The notes under the pieces were generated by a model that saw only the letters and a program-made list of their open reading frames with translations, was not told the origin of the DNA and did not search any database. A program made the position numbers and the translations under genes. Shown piece after piece: positions 56,181 through 64,000 of a stretch of 64,000 nt of DNA. The stretch spans positions 2,871,659 to 2,935,658 of the forward strand of contig NZ_CP038033.1 in assembly GCF_004421105.1 (NCBI RefSeq). The letters run 5' to 3'. Numbering within the stretch: position 1 is the first letter of the stretch; the number at the start of each line of letters is the position of its first letter. This DNA is from Nitrosococcus wardiae. Its GTDB lineage: Bacteria > Pseudomonadota > Gammaproteobacteria > Nitrosococcales > Nitrosococcaceae.

Positions 56181-57902
56181 ATGGCCATACCCAATACTGA
56201 CATTGCTGAAATTTTTAACAAATTAGCAGATCTGCTTGAAATCGAAGGCGCCAATCCCTTCCGGGTGCGCGCTTACCGCAATGGGGCCCGCACCGTAGGA
56301 GGACTTTCTCAAAACATTCCTACCCTCCTTAAAGAAGGAAAGGATCTGACTGAGCTGCCCCATATTGGCCCCGATCTGGCAGATAAGATTCAGACCATTG
56401 CAGACACAGGCCGATTGCCCCTCCTAGAGGAGGTCGAGCAGCGCACCCCTGAGGCCCTCAGCAAGCTCATGGCTATCCCTGGCCTTGGCGCCAAGCGGAT
56501 CGCTGCCCTGCATCGAGAGCTCCAGGTCGACAGCCTAGAGGATCTAAAACGGGTAGTACGGATGGGCAAGGTCCGGGAGCTAGAAGGGTTTGGCAAGAAA
56601 ACAGAAGAGTTAATCAAAACAGGGATCGAGCGCATTGAAAACAGTGAAAAGCGCTTCTCCTTGCTGCAAGCCGAGTCCATTGTCAAGCCGCTACTTGCCT
56701 ATCTCGCAACCATTGAAGGGGGCAAGGATGTTGAAGTTGCCGGCAGTTACCGACGCAGGAAAGAAACAGTGGGGGATCTGGATATCCTGATCACCTGCAA
56801 GCAGGGTTCTCCTGTTATGGAAGGCTTTGTAAACTATGAGGAAATAAAAAAGGTACTTTCCCAGGGGGAGACCCGGGCCACCGTCATCCTGCGCACAGGA
56901 ATCCAGGTCGACCTGCGGCTGGTCCCTCAAGTTAGTTATGGTGCCGCCCTGCACTATTTCACTGGCTCCCAGGCCCATAACATCGCCGTACGTCAGATAG
57001 GCATCAAAAAAAATCTAAAAATCAACGAATATGGCGTATTCAAAGGAGAGCAGCGGGTGGGGGGAAAAACCGAACAAGAAATATTTGAGCAAGTGGGTCT
57101 TCCCTATATTGAACCAGAGCTGCGTGAGGATCGGGGAGAAATCGAGGCCGCATTACAAGGCACCTTGCCTCGGCTCATTACCCTAGAGGATATTCGTGGC
57201 GATCTCCATAGTCATACTAAAGCCACGGATGGCAGTAACAGTCTAGAAGAGATGGCCCAGGCTGCTGCCGAGCGCGGCTATGAGTACCTAGCCATTACTG
57301 ATCACTCCAAGCGCGTCTCTGTAGCCCATGGTTTGAATGAGAAGCAGCTCGCGCGCCACATTAAAGAAGTTGATCGTCTCAATGAAAAACTTGACGGCAT
57401 TGTCCTATTAAAATCCATTGAGTTAGACATTCTGGAAGATGGCTCCCTTGATCTTCCCGATGCCATCCTCAAGGAACTTGACCTGACGGTCTGTGCAATC
57501 CATTACCCATTGGGTTTATCCCGTAAGAAACAAACAGAACGTATCCTGCGAGCTATGGATAACCCTTATTTTAATATCCTGGCTCATCCTTCTGGCCGAC
57601 TTATCAATGAACGCGAACCTTACCCCATTGATCTAGAAAGAATTATGATGGGAGCCAAGGAGCGCGGTTGTTTCTTAGAGGTCAATGCCCAACCTGCCCG
57701 CCTTGATCTCACCGATATTCACTGCAAGACAGCAAAAGACCTAGGGCTGAAAGTCGTTATCTCCACCGATGCTCACAGCATCACCCACTTGGATTATATG
57801 CGGTTGGGTATTGGCCAAGCGCGCCGAGGATGGTTAGAGCCCGAAGATGTGCTGAACACACGTCCTCTTAGTGAGCTAAAAAAGCTGCTGGAACGGGACT
57901 AG
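56181..57902 (+). CDS. polX: DNA polymerase X family protein with PHP domain
   Basis: A 573-residue bacterial PolX. Order: 8-kDa DNA-binding domain (IFNKLADLLEIEGANPFRVRAYRNGA), HhH motifs (LPHIGPDLADKIQTI, IPGLGAKRIAALHREL), nucleotidyltransferase palm with VGDLDILI at about residue 199, and a C-terminal PHP phosphoesterase from about 340 (RGDLHSHTKATDGSNS, ITDHSKRV, STDAHSITHL). The start at 56181 is preferred over 56160 since the family begins MAIPN-like. Role in gap-filling repair is family knowledge. Confidence 0.93.
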   Translation: MAIPNTDIAEIFNKLADLLEIEGANPFRVRAYRNGARTVGGLSQNIPTLLKEGKDLTELPHIGPDLADKIQTIADTGRLPLLEEVEQRTPEALSKLMAIPGLGAKRIAALHRELQVDSLEDLKRVVRMGKVRELEGFGKKTEELIKTGIERIENSEKRFSLLQAESIVKPLLAYLATIEGGKDVEVAGSYRRRKETVGDLDILITCKQGSPVMEGFVNYEEIKKVLSQGETRATVILRTGIQVDLRLVPQVSYGAALHYFTGSQAHNIAVRQIGIKKNLKINEYGVFKGEQRVGGKTEQEIFEQVGLPYIEPELREDRGEIEAALQGTLPRLITLEDIRGDLHSHTKATDGSNSLEEMAQAAAERGYEYLAITDHSKRVSVAHGLNEKQLARHIKEVDRLNEKLDGIVLLKSIELDILEDGSLDLPDAILKELDLTVCAIHYPLGLSRKKQTERILRAMDNPYFNILAHPSGRLINEREPYPIDLERIMMGAKERGCFLEVNAQPARLDLTDIHCKTAKDLGLKVVISTDAHSITHLDYMRLGIGQARRGWLEPEDVLNTRPLSELKKLLERD

Positions 57903-58035
57903 GATGCCAGCGTTAGCCGAGGTCGAAACCTTCAAATAGTGCTTGTTTCTGCCCCCCTATTAATCTCTACCGGGCCTCTAATCAAGCAAGACCTATTTCT
58001 TTTATTTTAAAAATTAGGCGATTTTCAACTATTTT

Positions 58036-59094
58036 ATGTCTGATCAAAGCATCCGGGAGAGAGCCCTAACCGTGGATATTGAGGCCAAGGTTGCCTTTTT
58101 AAGACAACCGGAAAACTATCCGGAGCAGCCGCTCCGCGTAGAGGTGGTGGAGACCCACATGTCCTGGGTCTTCATCACTCCCCATCGGGTCTATAAGCTC
58201 AAAAAACCGGTCTGTTACGAGTTTCTCGATTTCAGCACCGTTGCTGCCCGCCATCGGGACTGCCTAGAGGAAATTCGATTAAACCGCCGCCTAGCTGGTG
58301 ATGTCTATCTTGGCATTATCCCCCTTACTGTGGATGCCCAAGGAAACCTACAGTTAGGAAAAGACAGCTTTCCCGTAGACTGGTTGGTTCAGATGCGTCG
58401 CCTGCCCGCAGATCGTATGCTCGATAATGCACTCCAAAAACAGACCGTCCAAGAAAGGGACATCCGCAGATTTACCCAGAAACTGGCGAACTTCTACCGC
58501 CATGCCGACCCCATACCCATCACTCCCTGGCAATATCGGCAGCGCTTCAAACGGGATATCAAAGCCAACCAAGAGGCATTATCCCATCCCGACTTCAAGC
58601 TAGCCTTGGATCAAGTTAGGACCATTACCCAGGCGCAACTCCAACTTTTAGAACAAGCTCCTGAGCTGTTCGACCAGCGGGTTAATCAGAAAAAAATCAT
58701 CGAGGCCCATGGCGACCTCCGGCCAGAACATATTTGTCTCACCCCCGAGCCAGTCTTTATTGATTGCTTGGAATTCAAGCGGGAATTCCGTCTTCTGGAC
58801 CCGGTGGACGAACTCAGTTTTTTGGCCATCGAATGCGAACATGCCGGAGCCGGCTTTGTGGGCGATATTGTTTTTAATACTTATCAACACGTAACCCACG
58901 ACTACCCTGCCGAAGAATTGATCCGCTTCTATAAGAGCTACCGGGCCTCCCTCCGGGCCAAATTGGCCATCTGGCATCTAAAAGACTCTGCGGTCCGACA
59001 GCAGTCTAAATGGACCCGCCGGGCTAAGGAATACCTCCAACTTGCAGGAAAATATTCCCTTCTTGATGCGCGCTTTCCCTCGCGCGTCCCCTGA
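58036..59094 (+). CDS. COG2187-like kinase-fold protein
   Basis: A 352-residue protein like the N-terminal half of COG2187 proteins, related to aminoglycoside phosphotransferases. Seen: TPHRVYKLKKPVCYEFLDFST near the N-terminus, HGDLRPEHICL (catalytic loop) and FIDCLEFKREFRLLDPVDEL (metal site). The second half of many family members, a P-loop kinase, is absent. The last ten residues (LDARFPSRVP) are read from a dispersed repeat that supplies the stop codon. Substrate unknown. Confidence 0.8.
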   Translation: MSDQSIRERALTVDIEAKVAFLRQPENYPEQPLRVEVVETHMSWVFITPHRVYKLKKPVCYEFLDFSTVAARHRDCLEEIRLNRRLAGDVYLGIIPLTVDAQGNLQLGKDSFPVDWLVQMRRLPADRMLDNALQKQTVQERDIRRFTQKLANFYRHADPIPITPWQYRQRFKRDIKANQEALSHPDFKLALDQVRTITQAQLQLLEQAPELFDQRVNQKKIIEAHGDLRPEHICLTPEPVFIDCLEFKREFRLLDPVDELSFLAIECEHAGAGFVGDIVFNTYQHVTHDYPAEELIRFYKSYRASLRAKLAIWHLKDSAVRQQSKWTRRAKEYLQLAGKYSLLDARFPSRVP

Positions 59095-59135
59095 GGGCAT
59101 CCTTCGGGTGTCCCGACTCGCTCCCAGCAAGTCGG
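59066..59135. repeat. Partial copy of the dispersed palindromic element
   Basis: Shares GATGCGCGC, the CCCTGAGGGCATCC segment and CCCGACTCGCTCCCAGCAAGTCGG with copies at 48.5 and 55.6 kb. It forms the 3' end of the kinase-fold gene. Confidence 0.65.
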
Positions 59136-59259
59136 TAATGAACTAAGCTATTAATAGAAGGTTTAAAAAGTAAATCACAAGGAGCACTTCAACATTTCAG
59201 AGAAGGGGGAGTGTAACTATGCCCTTCCAACACATCCACTATCAGAAAGGAGGTTTAAA

Positions 59260-60474
59260 ATGCCCAGTGGAATTCGCATTGGCCGCATTGCTGGAATTAA
59301 TATTTATCTTGATTGGAGCCTCTCGATTATATTCTTGTTGCTCACCTTTAGCCTGGCTATGGGCGTGTTCCCCCGCTGGCATCCGGATTGGACCCCAGGG
59401 GTGACCTGGGGGACCGCTGTTGCAGCAGCTATACTTTTTCTCGCCTCAGTTTTTACCCACGAACTTTCCCATGCCCTCGTAGGCCGCGCCTATGGTGTTG
59501 AAATCAAACGTATTACCCTTTTTATCTTTGGCGGCATCGCACAGCTGGAAAAAGAACCTGGGGCCTGGCGCGCTGAACTTTGGATGGCCATTGCCGGCCC
59601 CATTACCAGTCTCCTTCTAGGTTTGATATTTCTCTTCCTAGCTGGACTCACTGCAGGCCCCCTGGAAGTCGAACCAGAAAATCCTGCGGAACTTTTTGCA
59701 GCGTTAAGTCCCCTATCGACATTGTTGCTATGGTTAGGTCCAGTCAACATTATTCTAGGACTTTTTAATTTAGTCCCCGGATTTCCCTTAGACGGGGGCC
59801 GGGTCCTGCGGGCAATCATGTGGGGAATCACCGGCAACCTTCGGCAGGCGACCCGTTGGGCTTCCGGGGCTGGACAGGCCTTTGCTTGGATGCTCATTAT
59901 CGCTGGCTTTGCCATGATGTTGGGCTTTCAGGTCCCTTTCTTTGGAACCGGTCTCGTGGGTGGGTTGTGGCTGGCCTTCATTGGTTGGTTCTTAAATAAT
60001 GCTGCCCTTGTCAGCTACCGGCAATTGCTAGTACGGGAAGTTCTAGAAGATGTTCCAGTATCTCAAATTATGCAAACCGATTTTATCAAGGTAACCCCCG
60101 AGATGCAGGTCAGTACTTTTGTGGACGAACATCTGATGCGCACCGATCAGCGCGCCTTTCCTGTGGAGGAAAATAACCGTCTCGCCGGTATGGTCTGCCT
60201 TCCAGACGTCCGCAAGATTAGCCGGGAAGTTTGGACAAGCACTACTATTCGTGACATTATGACGCCAGCGAGCGAAATCGCCTTAATCTCACCGGAGAAA
60301 GATGCAGCAGAGGCCCTCTTCACCTTGGCCCATCGCAATGTAAATCAACTGCCCGTGGTTGAAAGGGATAGGATCCGCGGGCTTATTCGGCGGGAAGACC
60401 TGCTCAAATGGCTCTCTATCTATGGCAAGCAACACCTTGAAGAGTTGGAAAGCAAACAGGCTTTTCCTGGATAA
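59260..60474 (+). CDS. Site-2-type zinc metalloprotease (M50) with CBS domains
   Basis: A 404-residue membrane protease of the SpoIVFB/Rip-like type. HExxH is THELSHAL (H67, E68, H71) and the second metal site is NLVPGFPLDGGRVLRA. The C-terminal 140 residues hold a CBS pair (VSQIMQTDFIKVTPEM, IRDIMTPASEIALISPEKDAAEAL). AAGGAGG precedes the ATG. The substrate is unknown. CBS domains suggest regulation by adenosine nucleotides, as for related proteases. Confidence 0.9.
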   Translation: MPSGIRIGRIAGINIYLDWSLSIIFLLLTFSLAMGVFPRWHPDWTPGVTWGTAVAAAILFLASVFTHELSHALVGRAYGVEIKRITLFIFGGIAQLEKEPGAWRAELWMAIAGPITSLLLGLIFLFLAGLTAGPLEVEPENPAELFAALSPLSTLLLWLGPVNIILGLFNLVPGFPLDGGRVLRAIMWGITGNLRQATRWASGAGQAFAWMLIIAGFAMMLGFQVPFFGTGLVGGLWLAFIGWFLNNAALVSYRQLLVREVLEDVPVSQIMQTDFIKVTPEMQVSTFVDEHLMRTDQRAFPVEENNRLAGMVCLPDVRKISREVWTSTTIRDIMTPASEIALISPEKDAAEALFTLAHRNVNQLPVVERDRIRGLIRREDLLKWLSIYGKQHLEELESKQAFPG

Positions 60475-60524
60475 AAACCGAACCAGAATTAGTCTCGAAT
60501 TGACAAAAATTTAAAAAAAAAATA

Positions 60525-61808
60525 ATGGAACAATGTGCCCGTTCAACCCCCGTCTCTAAAGCTGGCCTGGTCTCCTGGGCCTTATATGATTGGGCCAATA
60601 GCGCCTTTGCGGCCGTGATTACCACGTTTGTGTTCGCTGCCTACTTTACCCGGCAAGTGGCAGAAAATGAGACCCTCGGTAGCGCCCAATGGGGCTACAT
60701 GCTAGCTATCGCTGGATTTATTATTGCCATCGGGGGACCTATCTTAGGGGCCGTGGCTGACCAAGGGGGCCGCCGCAAACCCTGGATTATCCTCTTCACT
60801 CTGCTATGCGTAACGGCCACGGCGCTTCTATGGCTTATCAAACCTGCATCCAGTTATGTCTGGTTGGCGCTGCTGCTCGTCGGCTTAGGCACGCTGGGTT
60901 CTGAGTTTGCCTTCATCTTTTACAATGCCATGCTGCCTGGATTGGCCGGGCCAAAGTATGTGGGGCGATGGTCCGGCTGGGGCTGGAGTATTGGTTATGC
61001 AGGCGGGGTCGTCTGTCTGATCATTGCCCTTCTCGCTTTTATTCAGGGAGGCAACCATTGGCTTGGGTTGGATCCCGCTTCCGCTGAGCCCGTCCGCGCT
61101 ACTTTTCCATTAGTTTCTGTGTGGTATTTGCTATTTGCCATCCCTCTATTTCTTATTACCCCAGACACCCGGGGCACTGGCAAATCCCTATGGCGGGCGG
61201 TGCCGGACGGAATGCGACAACTCTATGATTCCATTCGCCATGTACGCCATTACAGCCATATTGTACGCTTTCTCATCGCACGCATGTTTTATATCGATGG
61301 CCTAGCGACCCTATTTGCTTTTGGTGGCGTCTATGCTGCCGGAACCTTCGATATGAACGAGCAGGAAATCCTCCTCTTTGGAATTACCCTAAACATCACA
61401 GCCGGCCTGGGTGCTGCGGCTTTTGCCTGGGTGGATGATTGGATTGGCAGCAAACAGACCATCTTGCTGTCCCTTACCGGCTTAATCCTACTAGGAACCA
61501 TGGTCTTGGTCGTAGAGACTTCAACTGCCTTTTGGAGCTTTGGACTCCTGCTGGGGATATTTGTGGGCCCGGCACAGGCCGCCAGCCGATCTTATCTAGC
61601 ACGTGCGGCTCCCGAATCCTTGCGGAATGAAATGTTCGGGCTGTTCGCTCTTTCCGGTAAGGTAACTTCCTTTCTCGGCCCCCTCTTGGTGGGTTGGGGG
61701 ACTTACCTATCGGGCAGTCAACGAATGGGCATGAGTACCATCGTCATTTTTTTTCTCATCGGTTTTGCATTAATGCTGAGCGTCCCAGCCGCTAAAAAAC
61801 AAGGATAA
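60525..61808 (+). CDS. MFS transporter, Atg22-like UMF1 type
   Basis: A 427-residue permease with twelve predicted helices. Seen: LVSWALYDWANSAFAAVITTFVFAAYF at the N-terminus, the hallmark of the UMF1/Atg22 family, GPILGAVADQGGRRKPW in loop 2-3 and ASRSYLARAAPESLRNEMFGLFALSGK near helix 10. The exported substrate is unknown; amino-acid efflux is known for the yeast relative. The ribosome site is weak. Convergent with nhaA. Confidence 0.88.
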   Translation: MEQCARSTPVSKAGLVSWALYDWANSAFAAVITTFVFAAYFTRQVAENETLGSAQWGYMLAIAGFIIAIGGPILGAVADQGGRRKPWIILFTLLCVTATALLWLIKPASSYVWLALLLVGLGTLGSEFAFIFYNAMLPGLAGPKYVGRWSGWGWSIGYAGGVVCLIIALLAFIQGGNHWLGLDPASAEPVRATFPLVSVWYLLFAIPLFLITPDTRGTGKSLWRAVPDGMRQLYDSIRHVRHYSHIVRFLIARMFYIDGLATLFAFGGVYAAGTFDMNEQEILLFGITLNITAGLGAAAFAWVDDWIGSKQTILLSLTGLILLGTMVLVVETSTAFWSFGLLLGIFVGPAQAASRSYLARAAPESLRNEMFGLFALSGKVTSFLGPLLVGWGTYLSGSQRMGMSTIVIFFLIGFALMLSVPAAKKQG

Positions 61809-61849
61809 AACCGTCGATGAACCGTTTAGCTTTCGCGGTAACGGTCGAG

Positions 61850-63280
61850 TCACTTCCTCGCACATAAACGAGACAAAATAATAGCCCACACAGTCCTTTT
61901 TTGCTTGTCATCAAGTTCCTGTTCCTGGAGAGGGGGTCTAGTCCCGTAAAGGAGAAGAAAAAAATAGCCCAATAAGCCAGCCGTGATAGAGGCTATAAAA
62001 ATACCCACTCTCGCCTCGCTGACCAAGGAAACAGCTTCAACCGCTAAGCTGGTGATAAACAAGGCCACTGTAAAACCCATGCCCCCTAGCAGTGCTACTC
62101 CGGTTATATGGGACCAGCTCACCTGGGGAGGTAAAACCGCCAACTTTAAACGAACGGCTAGCCAGCTACCCCCCAAAATACCCATAGGCTTACCGACTAT
62201 CAGTGCAACCAAAATACCTAGGGCCAGCGGACTTCCCAGCGCTGCTTCAACTCCTTCTATTGACAACACAATTCCCGCATTTGCAAGAGCAAAAATAGGC
62301 AGTACACAGTAGCTCACCCAGGGGCGTATCAGTCGCTCCAAACGCTCCACTGACTCTTCTGTATATCGAGTGAGTTCTTCCAATTGTCCGAGTAACATGG
62401 ACGTTCGTTCGTGCTCACCTTGCTGGATAGCACCCCGAGCCTCTTCAACAAGGCGCCCCGCATAGTAAGTAAACTCTTCATATCGATAATAGCGGTGCGC
62501 CGGCGTGAGAAGGCCAATAATGACTCCAACAATGGTTGGGTGGATGCCCGATTTGAGCACTGCAAGCCAAAGTAAAATAGCGATGAGGACGTAAATACCA
62601 CGATTTTGTATCTCAAATCGCCGCAATCCCAACCAGAAAACAATCAGAACTAACGCCGCACCTATCGCCCATAGGGAAAGTTCCCTAGTATAGAAGAGAG
62701 CAATAACAAGAACTCCTCCTATATCATCCGCAACAGCAAAGGCAAGCAGAAAAATTTTGAGTTCCCTCGGAATTCGGCTTCCCAGCAACGCCAATAATCC
62801 CAAGGCAAAAGCAATGTCGGTTGCAATGGGAATACCCCACGCTGTGGCTCCTTCGCTATTCCAAGTGAAAGCCAAATAAATCAAGGTGGGAAGAATCATT
62901 CCCCCCACGGCGGCAATAGCAGGCAAAGCAGCTTGACGCCAGATAGAGAGTTGGCCATGCACAAGTTCTCGTTTGATCTCCAAGCCCATAAGAAAAAAAA
63001 ATAAAACCATTAGGCCCTTATTAACCCAATGGTGGGCATCCAACGAGATTTGAAGCACATTCAGATCAATGGTGAGTACCGTCCCCCAAAGCTGATGATA
63101 AACATGAGCCCAAGGTGAATTAACCCAAATCAACGCGACCACTGTCCCAATTAGCAGCGACAAGCCACTAGCCTGCTCAGCATACATAAGCTGTTGAATG
63201 GGAATTGAATATTTACGTGTAGGCGTAGAAATCTCCGACCGCACATAGGCTTTGCCTTGTGCTCTTGGGGGGATAGGCAT
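61850..63280 (-). CDS. nhaA: Na+/H+ antiporter NhaA
   Basis: A 476-residue antiporter. The ion-binding pair appears as LLAFAVADDIGGVLVIALFY, with ATDIAFALGLLALLGSRIP before it. There is an extra soluble segment (about 60 residues, ending EELTRYTEESVERLERLIRPW) in the middle, as in long NhaA forms. It lies three bases downstream of a hydrogenase maturation protease gene, so they share a transcript. With an N-type ATPase upstream in the other direction the locus suggests sodium handling. Confidence 0.95.
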   Translation of the reverse strand: MPIPPRAQGKAYVRSEISTPTRKYSIPIQQLMYAEQASGLSLLIGTVVALIWVNSPWAHVYHQLWGTVLTIDLNVLQISLDAHHWVNKGLMVLFFFLMGLEIKRELVHGQLSIWRQAALPAIAAVGGMILPTLIYLAFTWNSEGATAWGIPIATDIAFALGLLALLGSRIPRELKIFLLAFAVADDIGGVLVIALFYTRELSLWAIGAALVLIVFWLGLRRFEIQNRGIYVLIAILLWLAVLKSGIHPTIVGVIIGLLTPAHRYYRYEEFTYYAGRLVEEARGAIQQGEHERTSMLLGQLEELTRYTEESVERLERLIRPWVSYCVLPIFALANAGIVLSIEGVEAALGSPLALGILVALIVGKPMGILGGSWLAVRLKLAVLPPQVSWSHITGVALLGGMGFTVALFITSLAVEAVSLVSEARVGIFIASITAGLLGYFFLLLYGTRPPLQEQELDDKQKRTVWAIILSRLCARK

Positions 63281-63283
63281 AAG

Positions 63284-63793
63284 TCAACCTTTTTGTGCTT
63301 TTAAAAAGGGGCGTTGGCAAAAAACTTTTAAGGTATTTTCAATATTCGTGATTAATTTTGGCATTGCTACGGCTAGAGTTGGATTAGGAGCGATGTTTTG
63401 TAAGCTAACTGTGGGCGGCTCAATCTCGATGCCATAAATAAAGAGCTGGTGGGGCAATTCTCCCAAGGCTGCTCCTAAAGCCAATGTGGAGGCCAAATCA
63501 AATCCGTGAGTCGAATAGGGACTTTCCAGCATCGAAAGGGAGTCGAACTGGACACATTTGAGGGTGCCAGGAGTAGCGCCAGACACCATGGCATCAATAA
63601 TAATGCCTAGTTCTGCCCCCTTTAAAATTTCTAGCAATCGGGGACCAGGGCGATCACAAAGGTAAGTCATAGCCGTGCCCGCAGGCAGGACCTCTAATAC
63701 TTTAGACCGTTTTAGAGCCTCAACGGCCTGCCAACCGATCTGATCATCTCCAAAGGGAGAACCCACTCCACAAATGCGTATTGGCGTTGCCAT
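63284..63793 (-). CDS. Hydrogenase maturation protease (HyaD/HoxW type)
   Basis: A 169-residue endopeptidase that trims the C-terminus of a [NiFe] hydrogenase large subunit once Ni is inserted. Nickel-sensing residues fit: acidic pair in GSPFGDDQIGW (D16), DAMVSG, and His in STHGFDLAS. No hydrogenase structural genes are in the window. The pairing with nhaA is unusual. Confidence 0.85.
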   Translation of the reverse strand: MATPIRICGVGSPFGDDQIGWQAVEALKRSKVLEVLPAGTAMTYLCDRPGPRLLEILKGAELGIIIDAMVSGATPGTLKCVQFDSLSMLESPYSTHGFDLASTLALGAALGELPHQLFIYGIEIEPPTVSLQNIAPNPTLAVAMPKLITNIENTLKVFCQRPFLKAQKG

Positions 63794-63864
63794 GACTCAA
63801 TAATTCTTCTACCCCAGTTAGATTGAAATAGACGGTTCCTTAAATATATTCTAGTTACTTAGAT

Positions 63865-64000
63865 ATGCCTTTAGAGCCGAGTAATTCCTGCTGTCAACCT
63901 AAAGAGTCCACAGTGTCGCAACCATTCTCACTAAAAAAATCAGCCACTAACCCTGGGCAGGTCGTTGCCGTGCGAGGAAATGTGGTCGATGTCCAATTCT
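63865..64000 (+). CDS. atpD: F-type (probably Na+ N-ATPase) ATP synthase beta subunit, 5' end
   Basis: 45 codons at the window edge. After a 30-residue nonconserved start the sequence GQVVAVRGNVVDVQF matches the first strand of F1 beta. A beta gene as the first gene of an operon, and the longer N-terminus, fit the alternate N-ATPase operon type rather than the standard atp operon, but the rest lies outside. Divergent from the hydrogenase protease and nhaA. Confidence 0.75.
   Translation, partial: MPLEPSNSCCQPKESTVSQPFSLKKSATNPGQVVAVRGNVVDVQF

Noticed and set aside
59219-59404. 61-residue frame at the start of the M50 protease gene
   Set aside because: It lies in another frame and overlaps the protease start, which has a far better ribosome site.

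Overview
The window reads as chromosomal DNA of a gammaproteobacterium of the Chromatiales type, most likely Nitrosococcus or a close relative. This is an inference from several features. The conserved run leuD-leuB-asd-fimV-truA-trpF-trpB-trpA-accD-folC is typical of Gammaproteobacteria. An ectoine synthase with its dedicated aspartokinase and an EctR-type regulator points to a salt-tolerant host. The right edge carries the start of what looks like a Na+-type (N-ATPase) beta subunit beside an NhaA antiporter. No rRNA, tRNA or CRISPR array was found.

Layout. 1-9.3 kb: a persulfide dioxygenase (cut by the window edge), cbpA-cbpM, a decayed trkH-trkA pair, yhbY, a YihY-type membrane protein and an nfeD-slipin pair. 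9.1-12.5 kb: thiS-thiG, then a patch of broken insertion sequences, a small excisionase-like gene, a hemerythrin and a ZIP permease truncated by an IS200-like fragment. 12.6-17.2 kb: a second persulfide dioxygenase, then a stress cassette of a PspA-like protein, a polytopic membrane protein and a sigma-54 activator, with a near-consensus sigma-54 promoter. 17.5-20.7 kb: an FAD oxidoreductase with a small membrane protein, a polymerase-X-like HhH protein lacking the polymerase, and a SelT/W/H-like protein. 20.8-30.2 kb: a type I restriction-modification island (hsdM-hsdS-fic-hsdR plus a small winged-helix-like gene), bounded by an imperfect 62-bp direct repeat. Its hsdR carries an in-frame DUF559 nuclease cassette framed by inverted palindromes.

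30.2-31.1 kb holds the most unusual locus. Two small genes encode peptides with nearly identical 26-residue double-glycine leaders and Asn/Gln-rich cores. They sit behind a strong sigma-54 promoter with a perfect IHF site and an upstream inverted repeat. They look like exported peptides of an uncharacterised family; no peptidase-ABC exporter lies in the window.

31.2-43.8 kb: sbcDC, a PAS-rich hybrid histidine kinase, ask-ectC with an EctR-like operator and ectR but without ectA or ectB, then trmB and folC. 43.8-54.3 kb: a MITE-like element wedged between folC and accD, then the trp/truA/fimV/asd/leu block. 54.5-64 kb: a cytosolic copper-storage-like protein next to an exported Met/Gly-rich repeat protein, dispersed palindromic elements (one with a nested MITE), full-length PolX, a COG2187-like kinase-fold protein, an S2P-type protease with CBS domains, an Atg22-like MFS transporter, nhaA, a hydrogenase maturation protease and the start of atpD.
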